Source: an uncultured Bacteroides sp. (GTDB taxonomy: Bacteria > Bacteroidota > Bacteroidia > Bacteroidales > Bacteroidaceae). From it: a stretch of DNA of 34,381 bases. Location: NCBI GenBank assembly GCA_947176775.1, contig CAMWRY010000004.1:1-34381 (forward strand), given 5' to 3'. A program made the position numbers and the translations under genes. Positions 1-8,713 of the stretch are shown here, in pieces. The notes beneath the pieces were generated by a model. That model saw only the letters and a list, made by a program, of their open reading frames with translations. It did not search any database and was not told the origin of the DNA. The stretch's first letter is position 1. Each line of letters opens with the position of its first letter.

Positions 1-38
1 TTGTTGTAGGTCTTGTTGATGTCTTTTAGCTGTATCAC
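1..38 (-). CDS. ABC transporter ATP-binding protein, N-terminal fragment (runs off left edge)
   Basis: Read leftward from a GTG at position 38, the first twelve codons give (M)IQLKDINKTYN. This is the characteristic opening beta-strand of MacB/LolD-type ABC ATPases. The frame upstream of the GTG reaches a TAA within a few codons with no ATG, so GTG is the only sensible start seen. The Walker motifs would lie beyond the window. The identification rests on twelve residues and the common family pattern, so it is tentative. The gene is divergent from the glucokinase, with about 170 bp of shared upstream DNA. Confidence 0.5.
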   Translation of the reverse strand, partial: MIQLKDINKTYN

Positions 39-104
39 GTTTTTTCTATTTATAGCTTTACTCTTACAAATTTTTAGTATTAGACGAGGCTCTGTTACGA
101 AAAG

Positions 105-150
105 TTGCAAGTGTCGTGAACTTTTTCCAAAAAAGATTTTGCAATGTCGT
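105..150. repeat. Short direct repeat in the ABC/glucokinase intergenic region
   Basis: TTGCAAGTGTCGT (105-117) and TTGCAATGTCGT (139-150) are near-identical direct copies differing by one inserted base. Their starts are 34 bp apart. They lie between two divergent genes, where a dimeric or tandem-binding regulator could act. The function is inferred only. Nothing else was recognised in 39-212 beyond a weak promoter candidate for the glucokinase (TTTG at 165-168, 20-bp spacer, poor -7 match at 189-196). Confidence 0.3.
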
Positions 151-212
151 TTTTCTTTGTGACTTTTGTAACCATGAATGAGATTTACTAACCCTTTAAA
201 AAATGTAATATC

Positions 213-1193
213 ATGAATTCAAACATGGAAAAGCCCTACGTAGTGGGCATTGACATAGGCGGAACAAACACCGTCTTTGGTATTGTAGACGCACGCGGAA
301 CGATTATTGCAAGCAGTTCCATCAAGACAGGCGCTTATGAAGACGTTAACGTTTATGTAGACGAAGTCTGCAAGAATCTGTTGCCGCTCATCATAGCCAA
401 CGGTGGCGTGGACAAAATAAAAGGTATCGGTATCGGTGCTCCTAACGGAAACTATTACAGCGGTACTATTGAATTTGCTCCCAACCTTCCTTGGAAAGGC
501 GTAATTCCTTTGGCTACTATGTTCGAGGAGCGCTTGGGCATCCCTGCCGCTCTGACCAACGATGCCAACGCTGCCGGTATCGGAGAAATGACCTACGGTG
601 CTGCTCGCGGTATGAAGGATTTCATTATGATTACCCTGGGTACCGGTGTAGGTAGCGGTATTGTTATCAACGGCCAGATGGTGTACGGCCATGACGGTTT
701 TGCCGGAGAGTTGGGACACACCATCATCCGTCGCGAAAACGGTCGTCTCTGCGGATGCGGACGCCACGGCTGTCTGGAGACTTACTGTTCGGCTACAGGT
801 GTGGCCCGTTCTGCACGCGAGTTCCTGACCAAGAGTACCGAGCCGAGCTTGCTGCGCGAGATTCCTGCGGAGAATATCACTTCTAAGGATGTATATGATG
901 CAGCTGTGAAGGGCGACAAGATAGCTCAGGACATCTTCGAGTTTACGGGCACCATCCTGGGTGAAGCTTTGGCTGATTTTATCGCTTTCTCCAGTCCGGA
1001 AGCTATCGTGCTTTTCGGCGGTCTGGCAAAGGCAGGCGACTATATCTTCAAGCCTATCCAGAAAGCCATTGATGCGAATGTCTTGAATATCTACAAAGGC
1101 AAGACCAAATTGCTGGCTTCTGAGTTGAAGGACTCTGATGCTGCTGTGCTGGGTGCCAGTGCATTGGGCTGGGAACTGAGAGATGTCAAATGA
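213..1193 (+). CDS. glcK: ROK-family glucokinase
   Basis: A 326-residue cytoplasmic sugar kinase predicted to phosphorylate glucose with ATP and feed glycolysis. Residues 11-20 hold the ATP phosphate-binding motif (GIDIGGTNT). Near residue 115 is the sugar-binding LTNDANAA, which includes the catalytic Asp. Further on are the ROK signature region (TLGTGVGSGIVINGQ), then GELGHT and the zinc-binding CGCGRHGCLE. The length is typical of bacterial ROK glucokinases. Two in-frame ATGs are possible (213 and 225); the first is used, although the conserved fold begins just after the second. The gene appears monocistronic and converges on the efflux operon, from which it is separated by a bidirectional terminator. 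Specificity for glucose over another hexose or an acetylhexosamine is inferred from family resemblance. Confidence 0.9.
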   Translation: MNSNMEKPYVVGIDIGGTNTVFGIVDARGTIIASSSIKTGAYEDVNVYVDEVCKNLLPLIIANGGVDKIKGIGIGAPNGNYYSGTIEFAPNLPWKGVIPLATMFEERLGIPAALTNDANAAGIGEMTYGAARGMKDFIMITLGTGVGSGIVINGQMVYGHDGFAGELGHTIIRRENGRLCGCGRHGCLETYCSATGVARSAREFLTKSTEPSLLREIPAENITSKDVYDAAVKGDKIAQDIFEFTGTILGEALADFIAFSSPEAIVLFGGLAKAGDYIFKPIQKAIDANVLNIYKGKTKLLASELKDSDAAVLGASALGWELRDVK

Positions 1194-1210
1194 CAGATAG
1201 TAGAAAACAT

Positions 1211-1241
1211 AAAAAAGGGGAGCCGAGAGCTTCCCTTTTTT
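1211..1241. terminator. Bidirectional intrinsic terminator
   Basis: An A6 run, a GGGGAGC / GCTTCCC stem (one G-T pair) with a five-base loop, then a T run. The flanking A and T tracts make it work in both directions. It lies between the convergent glucokinase and efflux ATPase genes and could end both transcripts. Confidence 0.8.
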
Positions 1242-1268
1242 ATGGATATATTCATGGTTGCAGAGAGC

Positions 1269-1934
1269 CTATTCACGCACTATTTTGCCATCCAATAGGT
1301 AAATGATTCGATTGGCATAGTTGGCGTCTCTTTCTGAATGTGTAACCATTATAATGGTAGTTCCCTGTCTATTAAGATTCTGAAGTAAGGACATTACTTC
1401 GGTGCCGTTTGCCGAATCTAAGTTGCCTGTCGGTTCGTCTGCTAAAATCAGAGGGCACTCCGTCACTGTGGCACGGGCAATGGCTACCCGTTGTTGTTGT
1501 CCCCCCGACAACTGCTGTGGGAGATGCCGGGCACGGTGGCTGATATTCATTCGCTCCAATACATTCATCACCTTTTGTGTCCGTTCAGCTTTTCGCATCC
1601 CTAGGTAAATCAAGGGCAGTTCCACGTTTTCGAAGACGGTTAATTCATCTATCAAATTGAAACTCTGAAAAACAAAGCCGATGTTTTTCTTGCGGAAATT
1701 GCTTAGTTGGCTCTCATTCATCTTAGTCATTTCTTTCTCATGGATAAAGTACTTGCCGGAAGTAGGCGTATCCAGTGTCCCTAAAATATTCAGCAGGGTC
1801 GATTTGCCGCATCCGGACGGTCCCATGATGGCAACAAACTCACCTTGCTCAATCTGTAGATTTACATTGTTCAGGGCTCTGGTTTGTACGTCTTCTGTAG
1901 TGAAGACCATAGAGAGATTTTCTGTTTTAATCAT
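1269..1934 (-). CDS. ABC transporter ATP-binding protein (MacB/LolD type)
   Basis: A 221-residue ATPase that would energise the adjacent FtsX-like permease in a tripartite export pump. Visible motifs are Walker A (GPSGCGKST, about residues 39-47), Q-loop (VFQSFNLID), ABC signature (LSGGQQQR), Walker B with catalytic Glu ([13 protein letters not shown]) and the switch His (MVTHS). Length and motifs match the LolD/MacB ATPase class, which drives mechanotransmission rather than membrane-crossing transport. It is the last gene of the leftward operon, starting 17 nt after the permease stop. The substrate cannot be told from the ATPase. Confidence 0.93.
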   Translation of the reverse strand: MIKTENLSMVFTTEDVQTRALNNVNLQIEQGEFVAIMGPSGCGKSTLLNILGTLDTPTSGKYFIHEKEMTKMNESQLSNFRKKNIGFVFQSFNLIDELTVFENVELPLIYLGMRKAERTQKVMNVLERMNISHRARHLPQQLSGGQQQRVAIARATVTECPLILADEPTGNLDSANGTEVMSLLQNLNRQGTTIIMVTHSERDANYANRIIYLLDGKIVRE

Positions 1935-1951
1935 ATTGTTAACGATTTGAA

Positions 1952-4357
1952 TTATTCATTTCTTAAAATACGCATGGGTTTCAAGCGAATCACACGCCAA
2001 ACTTGGCGAGCCACGGTCAATAGGGCAACGCACATCATCCCTGCAAATGCCAGCATATATCCCCACCAAGGCAATGTAATGTGGAACGCATAACTCTTGA
2101 GCCATTCGTCCATCAGGAGCATGGATATAGGTGTCCCCAATGCTGTCGCCAATAGGGTAAGCAGTATCAATTCCCGTGTCAAAACCATGAAAAGACTTTT
2201 TTTGTTGGCTCCTAAAACCTTCCTGATGCCGATTTCCTTCACACGCGCCATTGTGGAAAAGAGCGTCATAATCCACAGCCCTAAGCAGGCTACAAATATC
2301 GCAAGCAGCGATGCGTAAGTGAAAATCCGGCTGAAATTGCGGTCGGACTTGTATAATTCATGATTGTAATCGCTCAGCCTGAAATAGGAGAAAACAGCTG
2401 TTGGAAAATAGGTCTTATATATGTGTTCTATTTCGGCAAGCCGTTTGGAGTCTATGTTACTCTTTAGCTTAATGGAGACGTAGGGCGTCGCAATAATAGG
2501 TACACGCTCTTTTATGAAAAACATGATGGGCTTATAGGGTTCGGCAAGCGATTGCTGATGGTAGTTTCTTACAACGCCAATGACCTCTAACGGCTCTTTG
2601 AGTACCTCCATGGCCAACTGCTTGCCCAAGGCTTCTTCCGAAGAGGTGTATCCGAGCAATCGGGCAGCTTCCTCATTCAGAACCACCTTATTCTGCTCAT
2701 TCCCATATTCTTCAGAGAAAAAACGGCCGCAAAGAAGTTCCGGAGTGTATAGGTCCAAATAATCAAAATCGACTGCAAACATTTGTATCAGTTTTATTTC
2801 GGAAATATCACTTCCATAAGGACGGTTCGTGAAGTAATTGGCAACTTCTATGCCCGGTACGGCACCCGATACGGCCACATGGCTTATGTAGGATTCCTGT
2901 TCCAACCTTTTTTTAAAGTTCCTCATTCGCACAGCCATGTTTTCTGTCAAGGCCGGATGCTTCAATACCAATACCCGGGCAAATGTATCCGAAGAGGTTG
3001 TCTGTTGCATGTAATCTATCTGTTTCATTACTACAAATGTACCCGAAACCAGCATGAATGAAGCCATGAATTGGCAGACAAGCAATAGCTTCCTTATCCT
3101 GTTTCCTTTACGACTATGCAGCAACTTGCCGCGCATGATGTCCGAAGGCTTAATACGGGTAAGTAGGAATGATGGATATAAACCGATGAAGAGAGTTCCG
3201 CAGGCAAATATCATGAATACCATGCCCCAACATTCCAATGACGTGAATACATCGAATGCAAAATCTTGCCCAACCCAACGGGAAACTACCGGCAGCAAGA
3301 CCTCTATCCACCCGAATGCCAGAATGAGTGCCAGTAGATTGAATAATCCGGCTTCCAATAATCCTTGTATGATAATTTGGCGGCGAGACGCCCCGAACAC
3401 TTTGCGCAGCCCAAATTCTCTTCCCCGTTCCAAATAGCGAGCAATAGTCAAGTTCAAAGCATTGCCCCAACCGATTAACAGTAGAGCCACCACCATGATT
3501 GAAAGAATATGAATGGCGCTTCTGCTTCCTTTTTCCTCTTTCTCATAAGATTTGCGAGGAGTCAAGTGTATATCTTTTAAAGGAATCAGCTCGATTCTCC
3601 AATCTTTATGTTTTAATGCGGCTGTTTTGTACTTCTGCGAGATTGCCCGAAAGGCCTCCTCGATGTCGTGGGGATCTTTGTCCGCTTCAAGGCGGATGTA
3701 TGTATATACGCCATGGATATACCAGATGTCGCGCCGCGCTTCCGGAATAGAGGCATACGACAGCAAGAAGTCATAGCGAAGATGAGAGTTGTACGGCATA
3801 TCGGCAATAACTCCCGTGACTTCAAAATGCTGTTCCGATGAAGGAGTCTTGAAGGTTAAGATTTTACCGATAGGGTCGCTATCTGCAAAATAACGATGGG
3901 CGGCACTTGCTGTAATCACAACAGTGTTAGGACGAACCAGTTGGCCGCTCTTTTCTCCTTTGATTATAGGAAAGTTGAACAGGTCGAAAAAGGAAGGTTC
4001 CGTATAGCAATAACGTTCTTCTATAAACTGGCGGTCGTTATAGGTCACTTCTTGTTCGCGATCTTGCGCGGTCACTCTGACGTACTGTTCGATGCCGGGA
4101 ATCTCGCGTGCCATGACAGGAGCGTGGCCGAATGTCGTTGTCGCCCAGTTGTCCGTCAACAGTTCCCCTTCATAAAGGCGGCTCTCTGCACGATACATCC
4201 GGTTCCCCTCATGAAACGAGTCGAAACTTAATTCAAATCTCACATAAAATAGGATGAATAAAGCCGCACCGATACACACGGAAAGGCCCAATACATTAAG
4301 AGCAGAAAGGGATTTCTTCGCTCGCTGACTTTTGATAATCTGTGAAAAATACTCCAT
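1952..4357 (-). CDS. ABC transporter permease, two-repeat MacB/FtsX-like
   Basis: An 801-residue inner-membrane permease. One transmembrane helix near residues 18-40 is followed by a large periplasmic MacB-PCD-like domain and a helix cluster around 285-450. A second periplasmic domain and a final cluster of three helices (about 675-785) complete the duplicated FtsX architecture common in Bacteroidetes. The FtsX-type coupling motif appears twice (FGLRKVFGASRRQ and IGIRKVLGANKKS). Start and upstream stop overlap as TAATG with the HlyD-family gene, implying translational coupling. With the ATPase, adaptor and TolC homologue it should form a MacAB-TolC-like exporter. Possible cargoes include antimicrobial compounds, peptides and lipids, but nothing in the sequence fixes this. 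Confidence 0.9.
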   Translation of the reverse strand: MEYFSQIIKSQRAKKSLSALNVLGLSVCIGAALFILFYVRFELSFDSFHEGNRMYRAESRLYEGELLTDNWATTTFGHAPVMAREIPGIEQYVRVTAQDREQEVTYNDRQFIEERYCYTEPSFFDLFNFPIIKGEKSGQLVRPNTVVITASAAHRYFADSDPIGKILTFKTPSSEQHFEVTGVIADMPYNSHLRYDFLLSYASIPEARRDIWYIHGVYTYIRLEADKDPHDIEEAFRAISQKYKTAALKHKDWRIELIPLKDIHLTPRKSYEKEEKGSRSAIHILSIMVVALLLIGWGNALNLTIARYLERGREFGLRKVFGASRRQIIIQGLLEAGLFNLLALILAFGWIEVLLPVVSRWVGQDFAFDVFTSLECWGMVFMIFACGTLFIGLYPSFLLTRIKPSDIMRGKLLHSRKGNRIRKLLLVCQFMASFMLVSGTFVVMKQIDYMQQTTSSDTFARVLVLKHPALTENMAVRMRNFKKRLEQESYISHVAVSGAVPGIEVANYFTNRPYGSDISEIKLIQMFAVDFDYLDLYTPELLCGRFFSEEYGNEQNKVVLNEEAARLLGYTSSEEALGKQLAMEVLKEPLEVIGVVRNYHQQSLAEPYKPIMFFIKERVPIIATPYVSIKLKSNIDSKRLAEIEHIYKTYFPTAVFSYFRLSDYNHELYKSDRNFSRIFTYASLLAIFVACLGLWIMTLFSTMARVKEIGIRKVLGANKKSLFMVLTRELILLTLLATALGTPISMLLMDEWLKSYAFHITLPWWGYMLAFAGMMCVALLTVARQVWRVIRLKPMRILRNE

Positions 4358-5631
4358 TATTGTAAATTTAGACGTTCGTTTTTTCCAAATAAATCATATC
4401 CGGAAATAATAATTTTCTCACCGGGATGCAAACCTTCCAATACTTCGTAGTGCAAAGGATTCTGGCGGCCTAAGCTTACGCGACGGCGATGCGCAGTGCT
4501 TTCTTTTTCATCGACTACATACACATACTCGCCGCCACTCGACTGATAAAAACTTCCACGTGGAATAAGGACCGCCTGTACCGGATCGCCAAGTTGCAAA
4601 TCTAAGTGATAAGTTTGTCCGGAACGAATATTTGCCGGTCTATTCGAAATAAAATGCAAATCGGTCCGGAATTGTCCATTTTGTACTTCCGGGTACACTT
4701 TGGTCATTTTCATGTTGTATGTTTGCCCTTCACGCTCAAAGCTGGCAGAAAGTCCGGGGTGAATGCGCTCTACATAGTGTTCGTCTATGGAAGCTTCGAC
4801 TTTCAGCTCCGGGGTAATAATCTGCCCAATGCGTTCGCCTTGGGATATCGATTGCCCTACTTGCGCTTCTATATTTCCTACTTGCCCGTCGACGGGGGCT
4901 TTTATCTTTAGGTTTTCCAAACGCTCGCGCACGAGCCAAAGGCTTTTCTTTATATTTTGGATATTTTCGTTTAGACTTTGAAGCTGGTTGTCGCGCAGCT
5001 GCACGTCCTGTTCTATTCTTTCATCCAAGACCTTCAGTTGTTCGGATGCAGAACTGTACTCTTCCTGAGCTTGCAGGTGGTCTTCGCGCGACACTAGGTG
5101 CTTCTTGTATAAATGCGAATACTGTTCAAAACGGCGTTTCTTCTGCACTAGGTCTTTGTGTAATGCAATACGTTCTTGTTTCAGGCGAAGATGTTCTTGT
5201 TCCATATAGAGGCGCGTATTGCGAAGTTCATTTTCTTGATAAGCCAAGTTTGCCTCACTTTGTAAAATCCCGATATTCAGTAGCGGATTGCTGAGGCGAA
5301 TAATGACATCTCCGGCCTTTACGTGTGCGCCTTCCTCTATTAAACGCTCTTCCACGCGTCCGCCCTCTATGGCATCAAGGTAAATGATATGGTCAGGGAT
5401 GACCTGTCCCACTACCCGGATGTAATCGTTAAATTCTCCTTTTTTTACAGTGGCAATGGTTATGTTATTCTTGTTTACGTTCATGGAAGAAGAGGTATCA
5501 CGGAATACGAGCCACAGCAGACCCATAAAAGCGATAACCGTCCCCATTGTGATATAGATGAATCTTCTCGAAAACCGGGATGTTGGTTCGATTCTCGTAT
5601 CCATGCCGTTATAATCTATCTGCTTCATCAT
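4357..5631 (-). CDS. HlyD/MacA-family periplasmic adaptor (membrane fusion protein)
   Basis: A 424-residue adaptor bridging the inner-membrane ABC permease and the outer-membrane channel. It has a single N-terminal transmembrane anchor at about residues 24-44. A half-lipoyl segment follows (VEERLIEEGAHVKAGDVIIRL), then a long charged coiled-coil hairpin (about 105-225), the second half-lipoyl (KAPVDGQVGNIEAQVGQ) and beta-barrel/membrane-proximal domains ending at GEKIIISGYDLFG. The length and the long hairpin fit MacA-like rather than RND-type adaptors. Starts at 5631 and 5628 (MM) are equivalent. It lies 32 nt after the TolC-like gene and overlaps the permease by one base. Confidence 0.9.
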   Translation of the reverse strand: MMKQIDYNGMDTRIEPTSRFSRRFIYITMGTVIAFMGLLWLVFRDTSSSMNVNKNNITIATVKKGEFNDYIRVVGQVIPDHIIYLDAIEGGRVEERLIEEGAHVKAGDVIIRLSNPLLNIGILQSEANLAYQENELRNTRLYMEQEHLRLKQERIALHKDLVQKKRRFEQYSHLYKKHLVSREDHLQAQEEYSSASEQLKVLDERIEQDVQLRDNQLQSLNENIQNIKKSLWLVRERLENLKIKAPVDGQVGNIEAQVGQSISQGERIGQIITPELKVEASIDEHYVERIHPGLSASFEREGQTYNMKMTKVYPEVQNGQFRTDLHFISNRPANIRSGQTYHLDLQLGDPVQAVLIPRGSFYQSSGGEYVYVVDEKESTAHRRRVSLGRQNPLHYEVLEGLHPGEKIIISGYDLFGKNERLNLQ

Positions 5632-5663
5632 TCTCTTTTTTGGGATTTGATAGTGGGTTGTGG

Positions 5664-7016
5664 TTATAGGAATGTCCCCTTTTGATAGAACCGTATCATT
5701 CTCTTTTTCAATTTATATTGTAGCTTGGTGCGTACCATTTCTGTTTTACCTCGTATGTACCGGTTACGCTTTTCTAACAATTCAAACACGGATATCATAC
5801 CTTCTTTCCATTTTTCTTCCCCCTCTTTCCAGGTGATAGAATCTGCGCGAAGCTGTTCTTTTGCCAATTGATGTTCCTGATGTGCAGCCATAAAAGAAAG
5901 ATGCGCTTCATGAATTCTTTCATAGAGTGATAAACGCTTTTGTTCGTTTTCGTTCTCTACTTGTTGCAAGCGAAGTTTTCCTTTCCTTATACTTCCAAAG
6001 TGGGATAAGCCGCTGAATAAGGGTAAAGATACGCATATTCCAATATACTTATTCATGTTGCGATTTAATTGTTCTCGAAATGGAGCCATACTTCCATAAT
6101 CATTTTTCTCTGTATCATAATACCCTGTATTCAAGTTAAACTCCATACGAATAGATGGATATAAAGCCCCATTGGCCATGGATGCTGATTCGCGAGAAGC
6201 CTTCTCTTTCATTTTCATGATGTGAAATTCTGGAAGAATTGCTTCGGAAGCAGAATAAAGCTCATCAAAATTCAAAGGACATGCGGTTGTTTCCATAGCT
6301 TCGTCTGCTATAAGTACAGACAGTGTATCGGCTTCTTTCATGTTCATGAGTTCTTTAAGCGCCCATAAAGAAAGATGCCGGCTGTTTGATTTCACAGTTT
6401 CTTGGTAGATGTCTGATTGCAGCCTTGCTTTTACTTCTTGTAGGTCAGCATGAGAACGCATCCCTAATTCTACATATTCCCTTATCTGTTCGCAATAATA
6501 TTCACTAAGCTTTCGTTGTTCAATGGCGAGTCCGTGTATTTCTTTATCAAAACAGTAGCGATAGAATGCTTCGAGTACTTCAAATGCCAAGCGGTTTTCT
6601 TCCACTTTGCTTGCAAGTTTACTGATTCTCTTATTCCATTTGTAAAACTGCAATCTATGAATACGTGAAAACCCTTCAAATATGGGAAGGGAAATGTTCA
6701 GGGCAATTGTACCTTCTAAAAAGGATTCAGAAGTGTATTGGTTCGTTCGCGGATCTATGGAATGCCCGAACTGCTTGCCCAATGCACCGATGGTATGGAT
6801 GGAAGGCAGGAAACTCCCATAGGCAGTTACTATATCCGCATTAGCCATCTTCGCGTCTAATTGCTTGTTTCGTATCCGGAGGTTGTGTTCAATGGCATAA
6901 ACTATACATTCATCTTCAGTCCATCCGGATTGAGCTTTACAGTTTTCGGGCGCGGCCGAACAACAGGTTGATAAAAAAATCAATAAACTTTGTTTGATGG
7001 ATGTTTTAGCATTCAT
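5664..7016 (-). CDS. TolC-family outer-membrane efflux protein
   Basis: A 450-residue outer-membrane factor that would form the exit channel. After an N-terminal export signal (hydrophobic LLIFLSTCCSAA) it begins with the usual OEP opening, WTEDECIVYAIEHNLRIRNKQ. The expected duplicated organisation follows: long helical stretches (about 90-240 and 330-440) separated by short beta segments such as ALNISLPIFEGFSRIH and GICVSLPLFSGLSHFG. It is the first gene of the leftward operon and has a very short leader behind the predicted sigma-54 promoter. The signal peptide is Cys-rich but I see no convincing lipobox, so lipidation is uncertain. Confidence 0.88.
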   Translation of the reverse strand: MNAKTSIKQSLLIFLSTCCSAAPENCKAQSGWTEDECIVYAIEHNLRIRNKQLDAKMANADIVTAYGSFLPSIHTIGALGKQFGHSIDPRTNQYTSESFLEGTIALNISLPIFEGFSRIHRLQFYKWNKRISKLASKVEENRLAFEVLEAFYRYCFDKEIHGLAIEQRKLSEYYCEQIREYVELGMRSHADLQEVKARLQSDIYQETVKSNSRHLSLWALKELMNMKEADTLSVLIADEAMETTACPLNFDELYSASEAILPEFHIMKMKEKASRESASMANGALYPSIRMEFNLNTGYYDTEKNDYGSMAPFREQLNRNMNKYIGICVSLPLFSGLSHFGSIRKGKLRLQQVENENEQKRLSLYERIHEAHLSFMAAHQEHQLAKEQLRADSITWKEGEEKWKEGMISVFELLEKRNRYIRGKTEMVRTKLQYKLKKRMIRFYQKGTFL

Positions 7017-7054
7017 ATCAGTTACTTCACAGGATTATGTTTCTCCTTTCATTA

Positions 7055-7070
7055 AGCAAATCGTATGCCA
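7055..7070 (-). promoter_or_regulatory. Sigma-54 (RpoN) -24/-12 promoter of the efflux operon
   Basis: The minus strand reads TGGCATACGATTTGCT. This matches the RpoN consensus TGGCACG-N4-TTGCW at all invariant positions, with GG at -24 and GC at -12 exactly 10 bp apart. The predicted start is near 7044, about 28 nt before the tolC-like ATG. The divergent gene next door encodes a sigma-54 activator, which strongly supports the call. Confidence 0.85.
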
Positions 7071-7121
7071 GTATTTTAATTAATTGATAGTGAATGAACT
7101 ATTGGTTTATCAAAAGATGAA

Positions 7122-7164
7122 ATGTCCATTTTGTTGACGCTGAAACGTCCACCTTTTTGACGTT
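7122..7164. promoter_or_regulatory. Tandem upstream activator sites for the sigma-54 regulator
   Basis: Two palindromes of the form GTC-N9-GAC are spaced 23 bp apart, about two helical turns. The promoter-proximal site has GTC at 7124-7126 and GAC at 7136-7138. The distal site is a perfect AACGTC-N9-GACGTT (7144-7164). Their centres fall about 87 and 110 bp upstream of the predicted start, the classic position for NtrC-class enhancers. That the adjacent regulator binds here is inferred. Confidence 0.7.
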
Positions 7165-7324
7165 ACAGGGTTTGTTCTCTCATCTTGGTTTCTCCTCCCT
7201 CAATCTGTTCCATCGGACATCGGAAATTGGGTTTCCACCGCTGCCAATGTACGATGTATTGCCACGCAAACAGAGTAGGGGAGAATAATAAAATTCCGAA
7301 TGTGTCAAATAATTAGGCGTTTTT

Positions 7325-7356
7325 TTTGTTCGCTACCTATAAAACCGATACTTTTA
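7325..7356 (+). promoter_or_regulatory. Candidate housekeeping promoter of the two-component genes
   Basis: TTTG (7325-7328), a 20-bp spacer, then TACTTTTA (7349-7356). The second element matches the Bacteroides -7 consensus TAnnTTTG except for its last base. It would give a leader of roughly 10 nt before the ATG at 7373. No second sigma-54 site facing right was found, so the regulator is probably not autoregulated through RpoN. Confidence 0.4.
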
Positions 7357-7372
7357 CTCTTAAAAAAAGCGT

Positions 7373-8707
7373 ATGCAAGCCCGTACAATCTTAATTGTGG
7401 ATGACAATAAAAGTGTATTAACTTCTCTGGAATTGCTTTTGGAAAGGGAATTTGAAAAGATAGAAACAGTATCCGACCCCAATCGGATATTTCCTATGTT
7501 AGAAAAGTCCGTAGTTGATCTAATCATCTTGGATATGAATTTTTCCGTAGGTTTCAATACAGGCAACGAAGGCTTGTTTTGGCTTCAGCGCATACACGAG
7601 GTTAAACCGGAACTGCCTGTTATCATGCTGACGGCTTATGGGGATGTGGACCTTGCAGTGAAATCCTTGAAAAGTGGAGCGGCGGATTTTATATTGAAGC
7701 CTTGGAATAATGACAGCCTGATAGAAAAAGTACGTGCCACGCTCCGTGAAACAAAAAATAAGCTACCAGGCAAACCCTTTAAAGGCTCCGGTGGACCGGC
7801 AATGATTGTGGGCCATTCTCCGGCAATGATGAAAATCATTAAACTTATGACCAAAGTTGCAAAGACAGATGCCAACCTCTTGATTTATGGTGAAAATGGC
7901 ACAGGCAAAGAAATGCTGGCCCGTGAGATTCATCGTCTGTCGCTTCGCGGCCGCCATGAAATGTTGCATGTAGATATGGGGGCTATCAGCGAGTCGCTAT
8001 TTGAAAGTGAACTGTTTGGGCATGAGAAAGGGGCTTTTACGGATGCCTACGAGAGCAGGATGGGTAAGTTTGAGGCGGCAAATGGCAGTACGCTTTTCCT
8101 TGACGAAATAGGAAATCTGTCGTTAGGGATGCAGGCAAAGCTACTGGTTGCTTTGCAAAACAGAGAAATAACCCGTCTTGGAAGCAACAAAAGAATTCCC
8201 ATTGACATACGGTTGATTGCTGCCACCAATCGTGATTTGCATGAGATGGTGAAGCAGGCTCGTTTTCGCGAAGATTTGTTTTATCGTATCAACACGATAC
8301 AGATAGAAATTCCTCCTTTGCGGCATCGGAAGGAGGACATCGCTATTCTTGCAGATTATTTCTTGAAAAAATATGCCAATCAGTATAAACGGCCGGGGCT
8401 GACCTTGCATCCTAAAACCATCCAAAAGTTGGAGAGCCATCACTGGCCGGGAAATATCCGGGAATTGCAATATACGATTGAAAAGGCTGTGATTTTAGCG
8501 GAAAAGGAGGTCATTAAATCCTCTGAGCTATCCTTGCACTCCGACAAAACAGGCTCCTTTGATAAAGTCCCGAATTTGAAAGAGGTGGAAAGAAAAGCGA
8601 TATTGACAGCCATATCCCAAAATGCGGAGAACTTGACAGCCACGGCCGAACAGTTGGGCATCAGCAGGCAAACTTTGTATAACAAATTGAAGCGTTTTAA
8701 TTTCTAA
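7373..8707 (+). CDS. Sigma-54-dependent response regulator (NtrC family)
   Basis: A 444-residue three-domain transcription activator. The N-terminal receiver has the acidic pair Asp10-Asp11, the phosphoacceptor Asp54 (LIILDMNF), a Thr in MLTAYGD and the Lys of LKPW. The central AAA+ domain shows Walker A (GENGTGKE), the sigma-54-contacting loop as GAFTDA, a variant of GAFTGA seen in many activators, Walker B (LFLDEIGNL) and an arginine-finger region (FREDLFYRIN). The C-terminus has a Fis-type helix-turn-helix (AEQLGISRQTLYNKLKRF). The only sigma-54 promoter seen nearby is that of the divergent efflux operon, so that is the obvious target. The kinase gene follows 6 nt after its stop. Confidence 0.95.
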   Translation: MQARTILIVDDNKSVLTSLELLLEREFEKIETVSDPNRIFPMLEKSVVDLIILDMNFSVGFNTGNEGLFWLQRIHEVKPELPVIMLTAYGDVDLAVKSLKSGAADFILKPWNNDSLIEKVRATLRETKNKLPGKPFKGSGGPAMIVGHSPAMMKIIKLMTKVAKTDANLLIYGENGTGKEMLAREIHRLSLRGRHEMLHVDMGAISESLFESELFGHEKGAFTDAYESRMGKFEAANGSTLFLDEIGNLSLGMQAKLLVALQNREITRLGSNKRIPIDIRLIAATNRDLHEMVKQARFREDLFYRINTIQIEIPPLRHRKEDIAILADYFLKKYANQYKRPGLTLHPKTIQKLESHHWPGNIRELQYTIEKAVILAEKEVIKSSELSLHSDKTGSFDKVPNLKEVERKAILTAISQNAENLTATAEQLGISRQTLYNKLKRFNF

Positions 8708-8713
8708 GAGCCG

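Noticed and set aside
1269-7016. RND multidrug efflux system
   Set aside because: The inner-membrane parts are an ABC ATPase and an FtsX-like permease. No RND pump protein of about 1000 residues is present.
7200-7300. Additional sigma-54 promoters from TGGCA-like strings on the minus strand
   Set aside because: TGGCAATACATC and TGGCAGCGGTGG lack GC at the required 10-bp distance from GG.
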